This document shows, one piece after another, positions 1 through 5,601 of a stretch of DNA of 6,784 nucleotides (within the stretch, counting starts at the first letter, position 1; each line of letters opens with the position of its first letter). The stretch lies in contig JBBDNT010000077.1 in assembly GCA_040877445.1 (NCBI GenBank), forward strand, positions 1-6,784. Direction: 5' to 3'. The notes under the pieces are model-generated. The model saw nothing but the letters and a program-made list of their open reading frames with translations, was not told the DNA's origin and ran no database searches. This DNA comes from JBBDNT01 sp040877445 (GTDB taxonomy: Bacteria > Planctomycetota > Planctomycetia > Planctomycetales > Planctomycetaceae). The translations under genes were made by a program, and so were the position numbers.

Positions 1-355
1 GCTTCTTTTCAAGCCATCACACTGCCGGGGACGCGTTTCCCGGATGAGCCAGAATTCTTGCGAATCGCAACACTTTGCCCGATTGGCGGAGGACGAGTTC
101 GACGCGGCGGCCTTCGTAGGGCGAACTTCAGTTCGCCGTGCGAAGCCCGCGCCCCGTGCACTCCGCATAGATCCGCAGATTCTCGTCGATGTCGATCGAT
201 GGTGCTTTCGACGTCGGGAGTTCGGCGTGCGATGGCGGGCACGACGAACTGAAGTTCGTCCTACCCGCCCGATCGTCGGCCGACCTGTTCGATTCGGCCA
301 CTCCGCCATCCGGTTAATGTGTTACGCGAATTCGATGCGGGCGGGCGGCGGCTCG
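1..355. other. Intergenic region downstream of fabD
   Basis: No gene is supported in these 355 bases. They hold the dispersed repeat at 98-264 and a 6-bp stem with a 10-base loop at 278-283/294-299, downstream of the fabD stop. That stem has no T run on the minus strand, so no clear intrinsic terminator for the rpmF-plsX-fabD operon is visible. Open frames on both strands here are unlike any protein I know and overlap the repeat. Confidence 0.7.
98..264. repeat. Dispersed repeat, copy 1, with 20-bp terminal inverted repeats (MITE/REP-like)
   Basis: The left end GTAGGGCGAACTTCAGTTCG (116-135) is the reverse complement of CGAACTGAAGTTCGTCCTAC (245-264) except for one base, so a 149-bp unit has near-perfect inverted ends. 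Each end also contains its own short palindrome, GAACT-TC-AGTTC or GAACT-GA-AGTTC. The stretch 98-233 aligns without gaps to 6649-6784 with about 14 mismatches in 136 positions by hand count. Homology therefore begins about 18 bases outside the inverted end. No transposase is encoded. An open frame crosses the element on the minus strand, but its composition looks like shadow coding. The element is likely a non-autonomous dispersed repeat; its mode of spread is not visible. Confidence 0.8.
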
Positions 356-1267
356 TCAGGGCGAGTCGTTCACGGTGGTGCAGGGAAGTTTGCGGTCGAT
401 TCGCTTCAGCAATCCCTTGAGCACCTTCCCCGGACCGATCTCGTGGAACTCGTCGACCCCCGCCGCGAGCATCGTCCGCAACGAGTCTTCCCACAACACC
501 GGACTGACGACTTGCCGCACCAGCAGATCGCGGATCTCGTCCGGATCGTCATGAATGGCGGCGTCGACGTTCGAGACGACGGGAATTTCCGGCTTCGAGA
601 TCTCCACGCCGGCGAGCACCTCGGCCAGCCGCGCGTCGGCCGGCCGCATGATCTCGGTGTGAAACGCCCCCGCGACGGCGAGCGGGACCGCGCGGCCCCC
701 CTTCTCCGCGGCGATTTCCTCGGCGCGTTCGCAGGCGGCGTTCTCCCCCGAGAGGACGATGTTTCCCGGGCAGAGAAAATTGGCGAACCACAGCCGGCCC
801 GCCGCTTCCGCTTCCCGTCGAATCTCTTCGACGACCGGCCGGTCGAGCAACAGCAGGCTGACCATGCCGGAGGGGGTCGCGTCGGAGGCGGCCTGCATCG
901 CCTCGCCGCGGCGCTGCACGACGCGGAGGCCGTCCTCGAAGCTCAGCGCGCCGGCGAACACGAGCGCGGTGTACTCGCCGAGACTGAGGCCGGCCGTCAT
1001 CTCGCAGGACAAGGCGATTTCGGGCGAGTCGGCCCGCAGCATCTCGAGCGCGGCGAGACTGGTGACGAAGATCGCCGGCTGGCTGATGACGGTCGAATCG
1101 AGTTCCTCCGCCGGCCCCTCGAAGCACAGTTTCGCGAGATCGTAGCCGAGAATTTCGTGGGCGCGATCGTAGAGCGCGCGGGCCGCCGGATAGCGTTCGG
1201 CGATCGTCCGCCCCATGCCGACGTGCTGGGCGCCCTGTCCGGGGAAGAGCAATGCGATTTTCGGCAC
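356..1267 (-). CDS. fabD: Malonyl-CoA:acyl carrier protein transacylase FabD
   Basis: This enzyme transfers malonyl from CoA to the ACP phosphopantetheine arm and so supplies the extender unit to cytosolic type II fatty acid synthesis. The 303-residue length is normal for the family. Seen in the protein: the N-terminal LLFPGQGAQ motif (6-14), the nucleophile elbow GLSLGEYTAL with Ser95, Arg120 in QRRGE (contacts the malonyl carboxylate in the family), His203 in GAFH (catalytic partner of the serine), Gln252 in VRQVVSPV, and IGPGKVLKGL near the C-terminus. The usual GHSLG elbow reads GLSLG here. I chose the GTG start at 1267 because GGGAG lies 6 nt upstream and the protein then begins at the conserved PKIALLFPGQG; the open frame continues upstream through low-complexity repeat DNA. 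It is the last gene of the rpmF-plsX-fabD cluster. Confidence 0.97.
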   Translation of the reverse strand: MPKIALLFPGQGAQHVGMGRTIAERYPAARALYDRAHEILGYDLAKLCFEGPAEELDSTVISQPAIFVTSLAALEMLRADSPEIALSCEMTAGLSLGEYTALVFAGALSFEDGLRVVQRRGEAMQAASDATPSGMVSLLLLDRPVVEEIRREAEAAGRLWFANFLCPGNIVLSGENAACERAEEIAAEKGGRAVPLAVAGAFHTEIMRPADARLAEVLAGVEISKPEIPVVSNVDAAIHDDPDEIRDLLVRQVVSPVLWEDSLRTMLAAGVDEFHEIGPGKVLKGLLKRIDRKLPCTTVNDSP

Positions 1268-1273
1268 GGGAGA

Positions 1274-1278
1274 CTCCC
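1274..1278 (-). promoter_or_regulatory. Shine-Dalgarno site of fabD
   Basis: GGGAG on the minus strand lies 6 nt before the GTG at 1265-1267. It decides the fabD start over the longer upstream frame. Confidence 0.7.
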
Positions 1279-1283
1279 GGGGG

Positions 1284-1404
1284 GGAAGAAACAAGAAGGA
1301 AGAAAGACGACGGAAGAACGAATTCAGGGAAAGCCAAACGGGAAACGGATCAGCAGTGAGTTTTCTTCCGTCTTCTTTCTTCTCTCTTCTGTCTTCCTTC
1401 TTCC
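1284..1404. repeat. GA/CT-rich inverted repeat between plsX and fabD
   Basis: The 139-nt plsX-fabD gap is unlike the rest of the operon. A purine tract (1284-1318, rich in GAAGAAAGA) is followed about 42 bases later by a pyrimidine tract (1361-1404). Bases 1301-1318 pair with 1363-1380 with one mismatch in 18, and the outer parts pair imperfectly. In the minus-strand transcript this would form a long hairpin between the plsX stop and the fabD ribosome-binding site. No T run follows the stem, so it is not an ordinary terminator. It may be an inserted dispersed repeat or an RNA-processing structure. Confidence 0.7.
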
Positions 1405-1406
1405 AC

Positions 1407-2399
1407 TCACCCCGCGGCGAGTTCATTCGTGATCTGCGCGTTGATCTGTCGGTTGCTGAACGTCGTCGCGACCTTGAGGGCGTTTCGAATCGCGACGCCG
1501 TTGCTCGAACCGTGGCAGATGATGCAAATCCCGTCGATCCCCAGCAGCGGCGCGCCACCCCCCTCCTGGTATTGATAGCGCCGGTGCAGTTCGCCGAGGG
1601 CGCGCTTGGCCGCGTCTTTCGCGTCGCCGAGTTTGTCGACCAGTTCGCTGCCGATCGACTGCATCATGAACTCGGCCATGCCCTCGCTGACCTTGAGGAT
1701 CACGTTGCCGACGAAGCCTTCGCAGACGAGGACGTCGGCCTCTCCCTGGTAAAGTCCGCGGCCTTCGACGTTGCCGACGTAGCGGCTCGCGAGGGGGCTT
1801 TTCGTCAGGCAGAGGTGCGTTTCGCGGTAGAGTTCGTTCCCCTTGCCCTCCTCGCTGCCGATGTTCATCAGGCCGACGCGCGGCTCGGCGATGCCGAGCA
1901 TTTCGCGGGCGTAGATGGCGCCCATCACGCCGTATTGCACGAGGTGCTCCGGCCGGGCGGCGGGGTTCGCGCCCACGTCCACGAGCACGCTGCGGCCCTG
2001 AGAAGTGGGAAGCGGGACGGCGATGCCCGGCCGCTTGACCCCCTTCAGGAACAGCCGCGTCCGCAAGCCCGCCGCGACGACGGCGCCGGTGTTTCCCGCG
2101 CTGACGACCGCATCGACCTCCTTGCCGGCCATCAGCCCCCAACAGACGGCGATGGAGCAATTGGGCTTCTTGCGGAGGGCCTCGGTGGGCTTCTCGTCCA
2201 TGCCGACGACGCCCTCGGCGTCGGCGAAGGAAAGCCGCTCGCCGGTGTAGCCGGTCTCTTCGACCAGCCGCTCGAGTCGCGGCCGGTCACCGACGAGCAC
2301 GACTTCCAGTTCGGGCTGCGTCCTCAATGCCTCGACGGCGCCGGTGATATTGGGCGCCGGCGCGAAATCGCCTCCCATGGCGTCCAGCGCGATCCGCAT
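1407..2399 (-). CDS. plsX: Phosphate acyltransferase PlsX
   Basis: PlsX converts acyl-ACP and phosphate to acyl-phosphate, the donor used by membrane PlsY to acylate glycerol-3-phosphate. It is a peripheral membrane enzyme linking fatty acid to phospholipid synthesis. The 330-residue length is typical. Visible family motifs are the N-terminal IALDAMGGDFAP (3-14), VSAGNTGAVVAAGL (99-112), LVDVGANPAARPEHLVQYG (139-157), RVGLMNIGSEEGKGNEL (174-190), GNVEGR (209-214), VLVCEGFVGNVILKVSEG (223-240) and the C-terminal LGIDGICIICHGSSN (286-300). ATG at 2399 puts the conserved N-terminus at residue 1. The gene begins 6 nt after the rpmF stop, so any ribosome-binding site lies inside the end of rpmF, where only a weak GAGG is seen. 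Translational coupling is plausible. Confidence 0.97.
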   Translation of the reverse strand: MRIALDAMGGDFAPAPNITGAVEALRTQPELEVVLVGDRPRLERLVEETGYTGERLSFADAEGVVGMDEKPTEALRKKPNCSIAVCWGLMAGKEVDAVVSAGNTGAVVAAGLRTRLFLKGVKRPGIAVPLPTSQGRSVLVDVGANPAARPEHLVQYGVMGAIYAREMLGIAEPRVGLMNIGSEEGKGNELYRETHLCLTKSPLASRYVGNVEGRGLYQGEADVLVCEGFVGNVILKVSEGMAEFMMQSIGSELVDKLGDAKDAAKRALGELHRRYQYQEGGGAPLLGIDGICIICHGSSNGVAIRNALKVATTFSNRQINAQITNELAAG

Positions 2400-2405
2400 G
2401 TGCGG

Positions 2406-2570
2406 TCAATCCTCGATCTCGACGAGCGTGCGACCCTGGTAAAAGCCGCAATTCGGGCAGACGACGTGAGTCGGGACGGGGGTCTGGCACTGCGGCGCGG
2501 TCTTCTTGAGGTTCGCGCTGCGGCGATGCCGCTTGCGCATCTTCGATGTCTTGTGCTTGGGGACCGCCAT
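2406..2570 (-). CDS. rpmF: Large-subunit ribosomal protein bL32
   Basis: This is a small basic protein of the 50S subunit. The 54-residue sequence starts MAVPKHKTSK, continues with a basic helix (MRKRHRRS, 11-18) and ends in a zinc-ribbon-like hairpin, with Cys28, then Cys38-Pro-Asn-Cys41 and GFYQGRTLVEIED. Bacterial L32 proteins of the zinc-binding type carry two CxxC pairs. Here the position matching the first cysteine is Ala25 (APQC), so three of four ligands remain. I chose ATG 2570 because L32 proteins begin MAVPK; a longer open frame to 2648 would run back through the hairpin-terminator. It is the first gene of the operon with plsX and fabD, a widely conserved order linking ribosome and lipid synthesis. 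The Shine-Dalgarno is weak. Confidence 0.95.
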   Translation of the reverse strand: MAVPKHKTSKMRKRHRRSANLKKTAPQCQTPVPTHVVCPNCGFYQGRTLVEIED

Positions 2571-2605
2571 GACGCGACTCGATCCTGCTGCGATGGGAAG
2601 GCGTG

Positions 2606-2630
2606 AAAAAACGGCCCGCGCAACGGGCCG
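2606..2630 (-). terminator. Intrinsic terminator-like hairpin with T run ahead of rpmF
   Basis: On the minus strand a perfect 7-bp GC stem (CGGCCCG/CGGGCCG, plus-strand 2612-2618 and 2624-2630) with a 5-base loop is followed at once by six T residues (2611-2606). It lies between the 173-aa gene (stop at 2673) and rpmF (start at 2570). It may end transcription of the upstream gene. It also lies downstream of the likely rpmF promoter, so it could reduce or regulate expression of rpmF-plsX-fabD. Confidence 0.75.
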
Positions 2631-2646
2631 CGACCGAAGATTCCGC

Positions 2647-2676
2647 ATCCTACGCGAGCGCGGAAACGGCTGTCAA
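2647..2676 (-). promoter_or_regulatory. Sigma70-like promoter for rpmF-plsX-fabD
   Basis: On the minus strand, TTGACA (2676-2671) matches the -35 consensus fully. After an 18-bp spacer comes TAGGAT (2652-2647), four of six bases of the -10 consensus. A start near 2640 is expected, giving a leader of about 70 nt. The -35 box overlaps the stop codon of the 173-aa gene. The position fits an operon promoter, though sigma factor preferences in this lineage are poorly known. Confidence 0.55.
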
Positions 2677-3194
2677 GGATGCGCGGGAAAGGGCGGAATC
2701 CTCGGAATCATCGTGTCGCTGACGGTCGTCTTGGGGAAACAGGCGCGGATCTGGTCGAGTCGCGAATCGCCAGATGTGCCATATCCGACGATCAAGTGAT
2801 CGATGCTGCGCAGACGGGTCAGCAATTGGTAGGATCTGTCCTGTTCCGCCGGGCCGAGGAACGGAGAATTGTACGAGTGCGTCAAGTCGACCATTCCAAC
2901 TCGATCGAAGGGCTCCATCCACTTGTCGCCCACCAGACGTCGCAGCCAGTCGGGACCGCCTTTCGCCATTTCGATCCTCGGGCGGGGGAAGAGGTCTTCC
3001 TCGTGGAGTACGCCGCTTCCGTTCTTCGGGGTCCACGCACGCGAAGAGAGATGCGGCACATATATCCCGATCCGGTCGAGTTCCGCGAGCGCCGCCCGCT
3101 CGCGATAGTACGGGACGAGCCACGCGGCCAGCCCGAGGCCGAACAGCGCGAGACACATGGCAGCGAGAAGCAGGCTCAGTCGCTTCGGCTTCAT
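2673..3194 (-). CDS. Membrane-anchored protein of unknown function
   Basis: The product is 173 residues. Residues 1-5 are basic (MKPKR) and about 6-28 form one hydrophobic helix (LSLLLAAMCLALFGLGLAAW), which suggests a signal anchor with the rest outside the cytosol. Next come a charged helix (RERAALAELDRIGIYV, 31-46), a variable stretch, then DWLRRLVGDKWMEPFDRVGMVDL (82-104) and a segment resembling part of a leucine-rich repeat (YQLLTRLRSIDHLIVG, 122-137; LDQIRACFPKTTV, 146-158). Planctomycetes have many proteins with an anchor, a short coil, a WLRRLVGD-type block and then leucine-rich repeats. This one seems a short, degenerate relative with few repeats, which is my recollection of family style and not a search result. 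GGAG lies 8 nt before the ATG, supporting this start. Function is unknown. Confidence 0.75.
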   Translation of the reverse strand: MKPKRLSLLLAAMCLALFGLGLAAWLVPYYRERAALAELDRIGIYVPHLSSRAWTPKNGSGVLHEEDLFPRPRIEMAKGGPDWLRRLVGDKWMEPFDRVGMVDLTHSYNSPFLGPAEQDRSYQLLTRLRSIDHLIVGYGTSGDSRLDQIRACFPKTTVSDTMIPRIPPFPAHP

Positions 3195-3235
3195 CGCGGT
3201 TTCTCCGGAGTCCCGACAATCGAAAGCTCGAAAGC

Positions 3236-3317
3236 TTACCTTGTGACGAATTCATCCTTGACGTAGAAGCCCAATTCGAATGGCGTTGTGGTACTAAGGC
3301 CGACTGCCCACTGCAGC
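3236..3317 (-). other. Short orphan reading-frame tail between genes
   Basis: Downstream of the 151-aa gene, another minus-strand frame reads FELGFYVKDEFVTR and stops (TAA at 3236). This looks more protein-like and less GC-biased than a random shadow. It is preceded by a CAGTGGAC/CAGTGGGCAG motif (3301-3330) of the kind found in intergenic repeats. It may be the remnant of a gene or part of a dispersed repeat; no start codon or domain can be assigned. Confidence 0.25.
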
Positions 3318-3773
3318 CTACCGTCCACTGCCCCGAATCTCCACCGCGACCGTCCCCCACACCTCGCCCGCCCGTGCGTCGTCGGCTCGCGGATCGTGGG
3401 CGAGTTCGATCGAAAGTTCGCTGTTCGGCCGGACGAGAGAGGTGATGTCGAACTCGCCGCGCTCCTCGTCCGGAGCGATGCGTCCCAGGCGATGGCCGTC
3501 CAATTCCAGCGTCGCCCCGGCGATGAGCCGCTCCACGACCACGTAAACGCGTTCGTCCGGATCGAGGTTCGTCGGGCGGTGGAAGACGCGGCGGAAGCGA
3601 ACGCGGCCGGCCCGCCGACCGAAAAGCGCGTCCCACCTGGCGGGCATCGTCGCCACGCCGACCAGCACGGCCGATGGATCGGTCGCCGGGGAATCGAGGG
3701 ATGGCGGGTCGGAGCGCGCGGCGAACCACTCGTACTTCCAAGGCCCCCGCAACCGGATTCGATGGACGGACAT
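3318..3773 (-). CDS. Small beta-rich protein, glycosidase sugar-binding-domain-like
   Basis: I do not recognise a named family. From ATG 3773 the product is 151 residues and starts MSVHRIRLRGPWKYEW. The middle and end alternate short strands: RVRFRRVFHRPTNL (57-70), RVYVVVERLIAGATLELDGHRLGRI (75-99), GEFDITSLVRPNSELSIEL (107-124) and GTVAVEIRG (140-148). The pattern of a strand, then LELDGHRLG, then DITSLVRPNSELSIEL is that of the jelly-roll sugar-binding domain of family 2 glycoside hydrolases, where it shields the catalytic barrel. Here it stands alone without a catalytic domain. No signal peptide or membrane segment is seen. The frame opens further to a GTG at 3836, adding 21 residues; neither start has a good Shine-Dalgarno, and I prefer 3773 because the conserved-looking strand begins there. 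Confidence 0.65.
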   Translation of the reverse strand: MSVHRIRLRGPWKYEWFAARSDPPSLDSPATDPSAVLVGVATMPARWDALFGRRAGRVRFRRVFHRPTNLDPDERVYVVVERLIAGATLELDGHRLGRIAPDEERGEFDITSLVRPNSELSIELAHDPRADDARAGEVWGTVAVEIRGSGR

Positions 3774-3898
3774 GCGACGGCGATTTTCGTGAATGGAAAA
3801 CCAGGGAACGACGAGAGCATCGAAACCGCCCGCCACACGCTTGCGGTTTCGCGAAGCCTGATCCGTGCCCGGCCCCCCTTCACATCACCATTATGGTC

Positions 3899-3924
3899 GA
3901 CGAAGCCCCGATCCGCACTTCGTC
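3899..3924 (-). other. Hairpin after the 414-aa gene
   Basis: GACGAAG (3899-3905) pairs with CTTCGTC (3918-3924) across a 12-base loop, 14 bases past the stop of the histidine-rich protein gene. No T run follows on the minus strand, so a role as terminator is only possible. Confidence 0.3.
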
Positions 3925-3938
3925 GTGACCGACCCGAT

Positions 3939-5183
3939 TCACGGAACGCAGTCGCACCATGAAGGCGACTGCGCGGGATGCGAGACGCCGCCGGGTCGCG
4001 GCACGCTCGAAGGCGGGGCGGTCGCCGCGCAGCGGAGCAGCACCTCGACTGGAAGCCCCTCCGACTCGCCGACCGCCAGGCGGGCGTCGATCGGGTATTC
4101 GCCGGCTCCGTCCGCCGTCACCACCAGCCGCACGGCTCGCGTCTCGCCCGGGGCGAGCGGTTCCAGCGGTTGTTCCAGCGCCCGACCGTGCGGATGCGTC
4201 AGGCCTTCGGGAAGATCGACGCGGAGCCGCACGCCCTCGGCAACCTCCTCGCCCGCGTTCGTGATGCGGAGGGTCACCTCGACCGCTCCGCCGGGACACG
4301 TCATCGCGGGCGGATCGGCCGCGAGCACGAGCGGCGACGGGGCGACCCGCGTCTCCGCCGACGCGCTTGCCGACGATTGCACGAACGAAACGGTGCGCAC
4401 GGCGGGGTCGGGCACGATCCGCACGGCGAAGGGGACGGCGACGTGCCAGCCGTCGTCTCCCGGGGCGGCTTGATGAACGGCTTCCGAAGCCGGCGGCGGC
4501 TCATCGACCGAGCCGGCCGACGTCACGAAGAACCGCGCCGGCGCATCGGCCACGCTGTCGGTCGGCGCGGGGGGGACCGGCGCCGCGATCGCCACGTCCA
4601 GCGACAGTTCGGCGGGTTCGGCCAAAGGCTCCAGCGCGCGCGGCGGCGGATCGGATTCGGAAAGCGGGCGATCGATCTGGACGAGCCTCGGATCGCGGTG
4701 CGCATCCGCCGGCGCGTGGCCGTGGTGGTCGTGGTCGTGGTGGCCGTCTTCGTGGTCGTCCGGGTGATCCCACGGTGCCGACCACGAAGCCGCCGGAATC
4801 GGCGCTGCCGGCGGAGCGGCGTTCTGAACGGCGTCGGGATCGGCGACCGCCAGCGATTCGGGTTTCGGCGCGTCGCCCGCATCGAACAAGTGCAACAGGG
4901 CGAGCACGGCGATCCCGGCGAACCCCAGCGCCGAGGCGAAGACCCACGGGTGTCGCGGTCCGTGGCGGCGATGCGTGGCGGCGACGAGCGGCGCCGCGCC
5001 CGTGCCGCGTCGGCCGTCGCGGGGCGTGGAGGTGGCGTCGTCGTCGCGCCCGCGGTCCGTCACCCGCGCCCAGGGGCGCGTCGCCCGCCACATTCCGCGG
5101 CGGAGAGCGATCGACAAGGCGCGCCAGCGGAGGGCGACCGCCCTTCCGCCGGCGATGACCGAATGAGAAACGGCGTTGCGCAT
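3939..5183 (-). CDS. Single-pass membrane protein with His-rich linker and Ig-like/DUF11-like domain
   Basis: I do not recognise a named family. From ATG 5183 the product has 414 residues. Residues 1-78 are Arg-rich and would be cytosolic. A hydrophobic helix spans about 79-100 (PWVFASALGFAGIAVLALLHLF). Residues 101-280 are low-complexity, rich in Pro, Ala and Asp, with a histidine/aspartate cluster at 140-158 (DHEDGHHDHDHHGH) that could bind divalent metals. Residues about 282-385 form a beta-sandwich-like domain with the DUF11/CARDB pattern: CPGGAVEVTLRITNAGEEVAEGVRL, DLPEGL, LAPGETRAVRLVVTADGAGEY. Such domains usually lie outside the cytosol in surface or scaffold proteins. Cys is sparse in the mature part (296, 385, 410, 412). 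The start is uncertain: the frame is open to 5519 and a second Met lies at 5093. The upstream part overlaps a repeat, which argues against the longest form. Confidence 0.6.
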   Translation of the reverse strand: MRNAVSHSVIAGGRAVALRWRALSIALRRGMWRATRPWARVTDRGRDDDATSTPRDGRRGTGAAPLVAATHRRHGPRHPWVFASALGFAGIAVLALLHLFDAGDAPKPESLAVADPDAVQNAAPPAAPIPAASWSAPWDHPDDHEDGHHDHDHHGHAPADAHRDPRLVQIDRPLSESDPPPRALEPLAEPAELSLDVAIAAPVPPAPTDSVADAPARFFVTSAGSVDEPPPASEAVHQAAPGDDGWHVAVPFAVRIVPDPAVRTVSFVQSSASASAETRVAPSPLVLAADPPAMTCPGGAVEVTLRITNAGEEVAEGVRLRVDLPEGLTHPHGRALEQPLEPLAPGETRAVRLVVTADGAGEYPIDARLAVGESEGLPVEVLLRCAATAPPSSVPRPGGVSHPAQSPSWCDCVP

Positions 5184-5375
5184 GAGGTTCGCTGCCGATA
5201 TCGACCGAATTTCACGATCCCGCGCGGCGTCGCGTTGCGGAGAGTCGCGCGGAATGTCCGCCACGAGAGGGAAATAGCAGAAACCCCGCTTCGCCGATAG
5301 ACGAATCGCATCGCGCCCAAGCGCCGACCGTGCGACGCATTTTGCGCGGAGCGATCCTGCACACCGCGTGAAGTC

Positions 5376-5517
5376 GCGGGGGTGGCTGGGGTCGTAGCGC
5401 AGCGAAGCCCCCAGCGAATCGCCGACCCGCCCGCGCATCGCTGGGGGCGATCCGCCGAGCGACGTCGTTGGACGTGGAAAGCGTCTTGCGGCGGATCGAC
5501 CCCAGCCACACCCCCGC
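5376..5517. repeat. Structured palindromic repeat able to form a three-way junction
   Basis: The outer arm GCGGGGGTGGCTGGGGTCG (5376-5394) pairs with the reverse complement at 5497-5517, which carries two extra bases. Inside are two more stems: an 11-bp one (5407-5417 with 5438-5448, GCCCCCAGCGA) and a 9-bp one (5449-5457 with 5489-5497, GATCCGCCG). Together they give a cloverleaf-like fold in DNA or RNA. The motif GTGGCTGGGGTCGTAGC...GCCCCCAGC resembles dispersed intergenic repeats I associate with planctomycete genomes, from memory. No coding capacity is credible here. Confidence 0.75.
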
Positions 5518-5569
5518 AAAGCCGGGGGAGAGGGGACGTCGGCCGCTGGCGCGGCCTTCCCCGGCGTTT
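5518..5569. other. Nested hairpin upstream of glnB
   Basis: GCCGGGG (5521-5527) pairs with CCCCGGC (5559-5565). AAA at 5518-5520 can pair with TTT at 5567-5569 around one bulged base. Inside it, GGCCGC (5541-5546) pairs with GCGGCC (5551-5556) over a TGGC loop. It lies directly beside the three-way-junction repeat and may be part of the same element or of the glnB leader. Confidence 0.45.
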
Positions 5570-5581
5570 CTCCCGCGCGCC

Positions 5582-5601
5582 GCCGCCGTTATCATGGCGG
5601 C
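5582..5601 (+). promoter_or_regulatory. GC stem abutting the glnB start codon
   Basis: GCCGCC (5582-5587) pairs with GGCGGC (5596-5601) across an 8-base loop, ending at the base before the ATG. The 3' arm occupies the place of the ribosome-binding site, and no better Shine-Dalgarno is seen. This could limit translation of the first PII gene; the role is inferred from position. Confidence 0.35.

Larger units (their letters stand above)
5184..5601. other. Gene-poor divergent region between the 414-aa gene and glnB
   Basis: No gene is supported in this 418-base gap between divergent genes. It contains a 142-bp structured repeat (5376-5517), a nested hairpin (5518-5569) and a stem just before the glnB start. 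It must hold promoters for both flanking genes, but I find no convincing -35/-10 pair or sigma54 site. Confidence 0.6.

Noticed and set aside
278..330. tRNA-like string on the minus strand (GGATGGCGGAGTGGCCGAATCG)
   Set aside because: It resembles the start of a class II tRNA, but no acceptor stem, anticodon stem or T-loop can be formed around it.
44..1432. Long plus-strand open frame (462 codons) opposite fabD
   Set aside because: It lies antisense to fabD, is Arg/Gly/His-rich and lacks any domain; it is a high-GC shadow.
1215..2606. Long plus-strand open frame opposite plsX and rpmF
   Set aside because: Antisense to two clearly identified genes, with composition typical of shadow frames.
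3978..5300. 440-codon plus-strand open frame opposite the histidine-rich protein gene
   Set aside because: Extremely Arg-rich with no recognisable domain. The minus frame has a membrane helix and a structured domain and is preferred.
5520..5601. Sigma54 promoter upstream of the PII genes
   Set aside because: Expected on biological grounds, and TGGC occurs at 5547-5550, but no GC/TGC element follows at the required spacing.
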